Positions 25,601 to 27,567 of a DNA stretch of 27,567 bases are shown one piece after another. Position numbers and translations under genes: made by a program. How positions within the stretch are numbered: position 1 is the first letter of the stretch; each line of letters opens with the position of its first letter. Under the pieces are notes generated by a model. It was not told the origin of the DNA, did no database searches, and saw only the letters and a list, made by a program, of their open reading frames with translations. This stretch comes from SLFT01 sp964493075. Its GTDB lineage: Bacteria; Hydrogenedentota; Hydrogenedentia; Hydrogenedentales; CAITNO01. The stretch is from contig CAZBNU010000038.1 of NCBI GenBank assembly GCA_964493075.1, positions 1 through 27,567 on the forward strand. The letters are read 5' to 3'.

Positions 25601-26966
25601 TGTTGCTCATGCCGAGCAATTTCATGATTTCATCCAAAGAAGGTACAGGAGAATTTGAATCCTCGTGCTGTTTAACCCACAAAGGAAGGCGAAAAGTCAT
25701 CTGATCGAAAAATGCTTCTGCCAGCACATACATTCCTTCGGGACGAAAGTGACATGAATCAGCAAATAATTCGTTTCCAGGAACACCATGCGGACTCGAT
25801 GACTGCAGTCTCTCTTGTCCTTCAACGAGCCAAAGTGAAGAGGCGTTATATTCATCAACAGCTGCCCTTATCGTATTATTAAAGTCTTTTTTTGCCCGTA
25901 CCCAGAAAAATATGTCTAATTCTAATGCCTGCTCATAATATTCTCGTGCTTTTGTGAAATTACCTAAATGCCACAGGCAGGTAGCATTACGGTACAACAA
26001 ACTGGGGCAAGTGTGAGTAATTTCAAGTGCCATGTCATACATTTCACTAGCATTTATCCAGTTGCTCTGTTTTTCCAGTTCAATGCCTTTATCGAAATGA
26101 TGATGAAACTGTTTTTTCTCGTTGGCTGTTAAATCGTCCCAAATAATATCAGGATATGGTGGCCATCCGCGTACATTGGCCCCAAGCGTGCTGATAAACA
26201 CATCGGTTTCGACCTGAGAGGCAATATCAAATATATCCAGCAAGTTTCTTTTAAAGTTGCGCCATACCGATGACAACCTTGGATCATCAATACGTAATTG
26301 ATGGGCTGGGGAGTTCAATAAGTTCTTTTTTTCCACTGTTTTGTATAGATTGTCGAAATATTGTATCAAACGTGACCGACGGGAAAACTGATGGAGTCTG
26401 ATTTCCAGTGGGGTAGGTACACGACCACGCCTTACACCATGCATTTCTATTAAACCATAATGACCATGTACTTCGTTATTGCCCATGTAAATCAGGAATG
26501 CATCCGGATTTAATGGCATAACGCGATGTGCCAGAGTACACATTATGGAAGAGTTTAACCCGGCGGCTGCAAGATTGTATATTTCAAAACGAATACCAGG
26601 ATATCTTCTCATTAGCATAATTTGGAGCATTTGTACAAAAGAACCATTGTATCCCCAGCCATGAGTTGCAGAACCCCCAAAAACAAAAATTCTATATGTT
26701 TTATCCTCTTTCCATTCCGGGATCGAAAAGGTTTCCGTTGAATGTTCATCAGTCACCTGGTACAAATTAGAAATGTTAAATAGATGCACCTTCCCACGTT
26801 CCGTCTCAATTATACGTACAGCCTCTTTGCTGACCCCGTATCCACAACAATATAAAGTTGCCTCAAGTAGAACGAGAAATAGTATGGGTATCACAGACCA
26901 GCATATCAACATAACAATGGTAGATTTCCATTTGCTGGTTTTTAAGTGTGTGGTTATGGAACACAT
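22674..26966 (-). CDS. Membrane-anchored SGNH-hydrolase-like protein with long TPR array
   Basis: 1430 residues from ATG at 26966. A TTG two codons earlier (26972) has better spacing to the AAAGGA site (5 versus 11 bases), so the exact start is open. One membrane helix (about residues 15-39) is followed by an SGNH-fold domain (about 90-425). Block I is FVFGGSATHGWG (Ser99), block II NLAAAGLN (Gly136), block III MGNNEVHG (Asn164), and block V ADSCHFRPEG supplies Asp403 and His406. A TPR-like stretch (about 290-350) sits between blocks III and V. From about 450 onward the protein is TPR repeats, including three consecutive 176-residue units at 763-1290. The likely topology is anchored with the bulk in the periplasm. 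SGNH relatives are esterases or acyl-transfer enzymes; activity and target are unknown. Its base composition is visibly more AT-rich than the gsp genes. Confidence 0.8.
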   Translation of the reverse strand: MCSITTHLKTSKWKSTIVMLICWSVIPILFLVLLEATLYCCGYGVSKEAVRIIETERGKVHLFNISNLYQVTDEHSTETFSIPEWKEDKTYRIFVFGGSATHGWGYNGSFVQMLQIMLMRRYPGIRFEIYNLAAAGLNSSIMCTLAHRVMPLNPDAFLIYMGNNEVHGHYGLIEMHGVRRGRVPTPLEIRLHQFSRRSRLIQYFDNLYKTVEKKNLLNSPAHQLRIDDPRLSSVWRNFKRNLLDIFDIASQVETDVFISTLGANVRGWPPYPDIIWDDLTANEKKQFHHHFDKGIELEKQSNWINASEMYDMALEITHTCPSLLYRNATCLWHLGNFTKAREYYEQALELDIFFWVRAKKDFNNTIRAAVDEYNASSLWLVEGQERLQSSSPHGVPGNELFADSCHFRPEGMYVLAEAFFDQMTFRLPLWVKQHEDSNSPVPSLDEIMKLLGMSNMLLAGDLERLINKSKEYGLENVDYLQLELESIRNTPKKIDYEKQMTLIQDIVASGVEDIVLASKFLECLVNVTEPLTSKHWNMLKSLEERYSYDLSYQRQYGELLHLYHKEEELQIVYKRILDRVPSDTQVGLELFSLLLKHGKYEEAQSLHRSLEKYGVAPETLFSKVYEILWDNNIKSIEYLEAYKDKYHLNPMYWCYLSLAYRRSDMGNQAEYACRRAFELDPKQPIALNLLGRIEVSRGNFLEGFSLLEHPLSKKLSITPGIGEFYIEIGNQIYNENNLHKALQLYQKSLCFVDDEFWPQLQAGNILERLGRIKEARKAYENALTANPDSYDAATKIDSIFRGLPVEQEHIGLDFWCSFSKNHPENTLPLYFKALALERAKRPIEACSVYKKLLDMDPGHANALRNLGALIVARGDVSEGIKYLESAANHDYQLAIPIASYCRETGDLFFSQGKHDKALQLYQTALKIVPGDLWPLVRIEDIYIAKDDVETAIRMYKDVLLSNPESSLAATRLHNLFQNSKVNQKESELNFWKSLTEMYPEAAEPRYFTACNLEQQGKYEEAELIYEQLIISHPEFANAWKNLGARMILNGQVNTGVEYMIKAISFNQDLVGPTILTCSELVQRLIDKGKYKKAFFLCEAALDIKPLHIPLILHVAEIYEYMNNYEEARKTYKVVLGIDPNSELAATKIDVLFQRLPENRRNEALNFWKLQTEKHPEAVTPRYYEALFLERSDKQEEAFMCYDDLLSLYPEHAPSLIRIGALSMVRGDVDEGLSYIHEAVSIDGAMTDVAVSRCSEVADYFLTQYEYQTSLRIFYTALSISPSDLGLLACIGEVYEAMNDIEAARKTYEELLWLAPESPITAERLDRIFNLLYNGRGDDMVHFWTSIVKKHPNAITPNYYLAVSYEISGKARRAHLLYTKIQKSAADSNTTVIRSNAFNMLSENIRKGIFRTKGTMPNSFNLFLDSSPCYP
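22827..23096 (-). repeat. Partial 176-residue super-repeat (unit D)
   Basis: The first 90 codons after unit C (GEVYEAMNDIEAARKTYEEL onward, with HFW and HPNAITPNYY at the expected positions) align without gaps to units A-C. After that the protein leaves the repeat and ends 50 residues later, so the array is truncated at its C-terminal end. Confidence 0.75.
23097..23624 (-). repeat. 176-residue (528-bp) super-repeat unit C
   Basis: Codons run from AEIYEYMNNYEEARKTYKVV to PSDLGLLACI, exactly 176. The ATKID codons are identical at DNA level to those of unit A: TCAATCTTTGTCGCTGC on the plus strand starts at 23521 and at 24577, exactly 1056 bases (two periods) apart. Confidence 0.85.
23625..24152 (-). 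repeat. 176-residue (528-bp) super-repeat unit B
   Basis: Codons run from EDIYIAKDDVETAIRMYKDV to PLHIPLILHV, again exactly 176. It keeps the AATRL, LNFWKSL, NLGARMILNGQV and CSELVQ positions of the repeat and is more diverged than A and C at the RGD position. Confidence 0.85.
24153..24680 (-). repeat. 176-residue (528-bp) super-repeat unit A
   Basis: Codons run from GNILERLGRIKEARKAYENA to PGDLWPLVRI. Shared marks with units B and C are AATKID, a LxFW motif near position 50, HPE near 60, a GA-x-RGDVxEG motif near 105-117 and ALxIxPxDL near 163-170. It is exactly 176 codons, with no insertion or deletion against B and C. Confidence 0.85.
24681..25028 (-). repeat. Partial 176-residue super-repeat (unit 0)
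   Basis: The 116 codons before unit A align with the last 117 of the following units with one residue of length difference. Shared marks include the spacing of ALNLLGRIEVSRGNFLEG against ALRNLGALIVARGDVSEG, and the motif KALQLYQ. It looks like a decayed or shortened copy. Confidence 0.65.
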
Positions 26967-27032
26967 TCTCAATCGTATCCTTTGAAAAGTAATAAATTAG
27001 TCTTTATCACTTATTTCAAAAAAAGTGTTGAA

Positions 27033-27038
27033 TTTATA
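27033..27038 (-). promoter_or_regulatory. Possible -10 element of the SGNH-TPR gene
   Basis: Minus-strand TATAAA (5 of 6 consensus) about 67 bases before the ATG, giving a leader length like those of the other promoters here. No recognisable -35 was found 16-18 bases upstream. The 268-base gap (26973-27240) is AT-rich and also holds an inverted repeat ACCTAAA / TTTAGGT (27157-27163 with 27174-27180) between the metallophosphoesterase stop and this site. Confidence 0.3.
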
Positions 27039-27240
27039 CTAATTGCAGATATTAACGAAACTGAACTATAATATATGTGTTATTATCGCTAAAATAAATG
27101 GCCGGTAAGTTCAGGGTGGTTTTCGTTTTCATATATGATAGAACCAACTATCTGTTACCTAAACAGAAATCTCTTTAGGTGTTGTTGCACCATTTTGCTT
27201 GTCTGATTTGCGGTCACATGCCATGCGGCTATGTCCGTAA

Positions 27241-27567
27241 TCACGCTGTGACGCAATCCTTATTTTCGATAGACTGTCTTTTCCAATTCTTGTCGCGATA
27301 AAAGAACAGTTCCCGGTCTATCCCATCCGGGGTGATTGTCATGTTGATGAGGTGGTAGTGGCGGTTTGATTTATCGAGACGTCGGCTTAAGGGGGCGCCG
27401 CCGCCGCCGGTGAGGGTGTAACGCACCCCGTCAATGACTTCGGAGGCGTAGCCGTGGATATGGGCGAAGAATACCTCCGTTACCTGGTGTTCACAGAGGA
27501 TTTCATGAAACTGCCCGGCATTCTTTTTGAATCCGCGCCGACGAGAGTCCAGTACAAAGCCAGCTTC
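27241..27567 (-). CDS. C-terminal part of a metallophosphoesterase (cut by window edge)
   Basis: 108 codons remain, open at the right edge and ending in TGA at 27241. The visible part contains VTEVFFAHIHGYASEVIDG followed by YTLTGGGGAPLSRR. This is the last metal-binding block (xHxH) and the GGGGA turn of calcineurin-like metallophosphoesterases (family motif GHxH, here with Ala in place of the Gly). These enzymes bind two metal ions and hydrolyse phosphomonoesters or diesters; the catalytic N-terminal blocks are outside the window, so the substrate and export status are unknown. A GTG at 27426 is an internal codon and not the real start, since the frame continues upstream with matching family sequence. 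Confidence 0.75.
   Translation of the reverse strand, partial: EAGFVLDSRRRGFKKNAGQFHEILCEHQVTEVFFAHIHGYASEVIDGVRYTLTGGGGAPLSRRLDKSNRHYHLINMTITPDGIDRELFFYRDKNWKRQSIENKDCVTA

Noticed and set aside
1..27567. Insertion sequences, phage genes or toxin-antitoxin modules
   Set aside because: No transposase, integrase, phage structural or toxin-like frame was recognised on either strand.

Overview
The window is a bacterial chromosome segment in which every protein gene and the one tRNA are on the minus strand. The best taxonomic guess is an uncultivated Hydrogenedentota or other Planctomycetes-like Gram-negative lineage. The reasons are a secreted lipoprotein with a PVEGE/EGEGE linker, a Tat-exported Gfo/Idh/MocA oxidoreductase, a secreted GH32/43-like propeller protein and a TPR-SGNH giant protein. 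This is inference from protein style, not from a marker gene. A secretin, a C-terminal-Phe beta-barrel and lipoprotein signals show a diderm envelope.

Layout, read left to right (opposite to transcription): the first 37 codons of a membrane-anchored gene cut by the left edge, preceded by a near-ideal Fur box; an outer-membrane porin of the alginate-export type with its own promoter and terminator; a tRNA-Pro(UGG) with encoded CCA; a complete type II secretion (Gsp) cluster in the order gspC-D-E-F-G-H-I-J-K-L-M (14984 down to 2398); a Tat-signal Gfo/Idh/MocA oxidoreductase; a large beta-propeller lipoprotein (COG4880-like); a secreted five-bladed-propeller (GH32/43-like) protein; an acetyl-CoA acetyltransferase-type thiolase; a 1430-residue membrane-anchored SGNH-fold/TPR protein; and the C-terminal end of a metallophosphoesterase cut by the right edge.

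The Gsp genes are tightly packed: several stop/start overlaps, a 129-base gap between gspC and gspD, and a 162-base gap before gspL that holds a good internal promoter. They encode the inner-membrane platform (C, F, L, M), the cytoplasmic ATPase (E), the pseudopilus (G, H, I, J, K) and the outer-membrane secretin (D). The prepilin peptidase (GspO/PilD) is not here and must be elsewhere. The genes upstream of the operon mostly encode exported proteins that could be clients of the envelope machinery, but nothing in the sequence proves that any of them is a T2SS substrate.

The most distinctive observations are: (1) three consecutive units of exactly 176 residues (528 bp), with partial units on both sides, in the TPR-SGNH protein; (2) an SGNH-like catalytic set in the same protein, split by a TPR insertion; (3) a 7-1-7 Fur box before the truncated gene at the left edge, which shows only as a short partial frame; (4) the identical extended -10 element TGGTATACT at three promoters; (5) a Tyr/Gln/acid- and Pro-rich N-terminal extension plus low-complexity inserts in the secretin. 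No CRISPR array, insertion sequence, phage gene or rRNA was seen.
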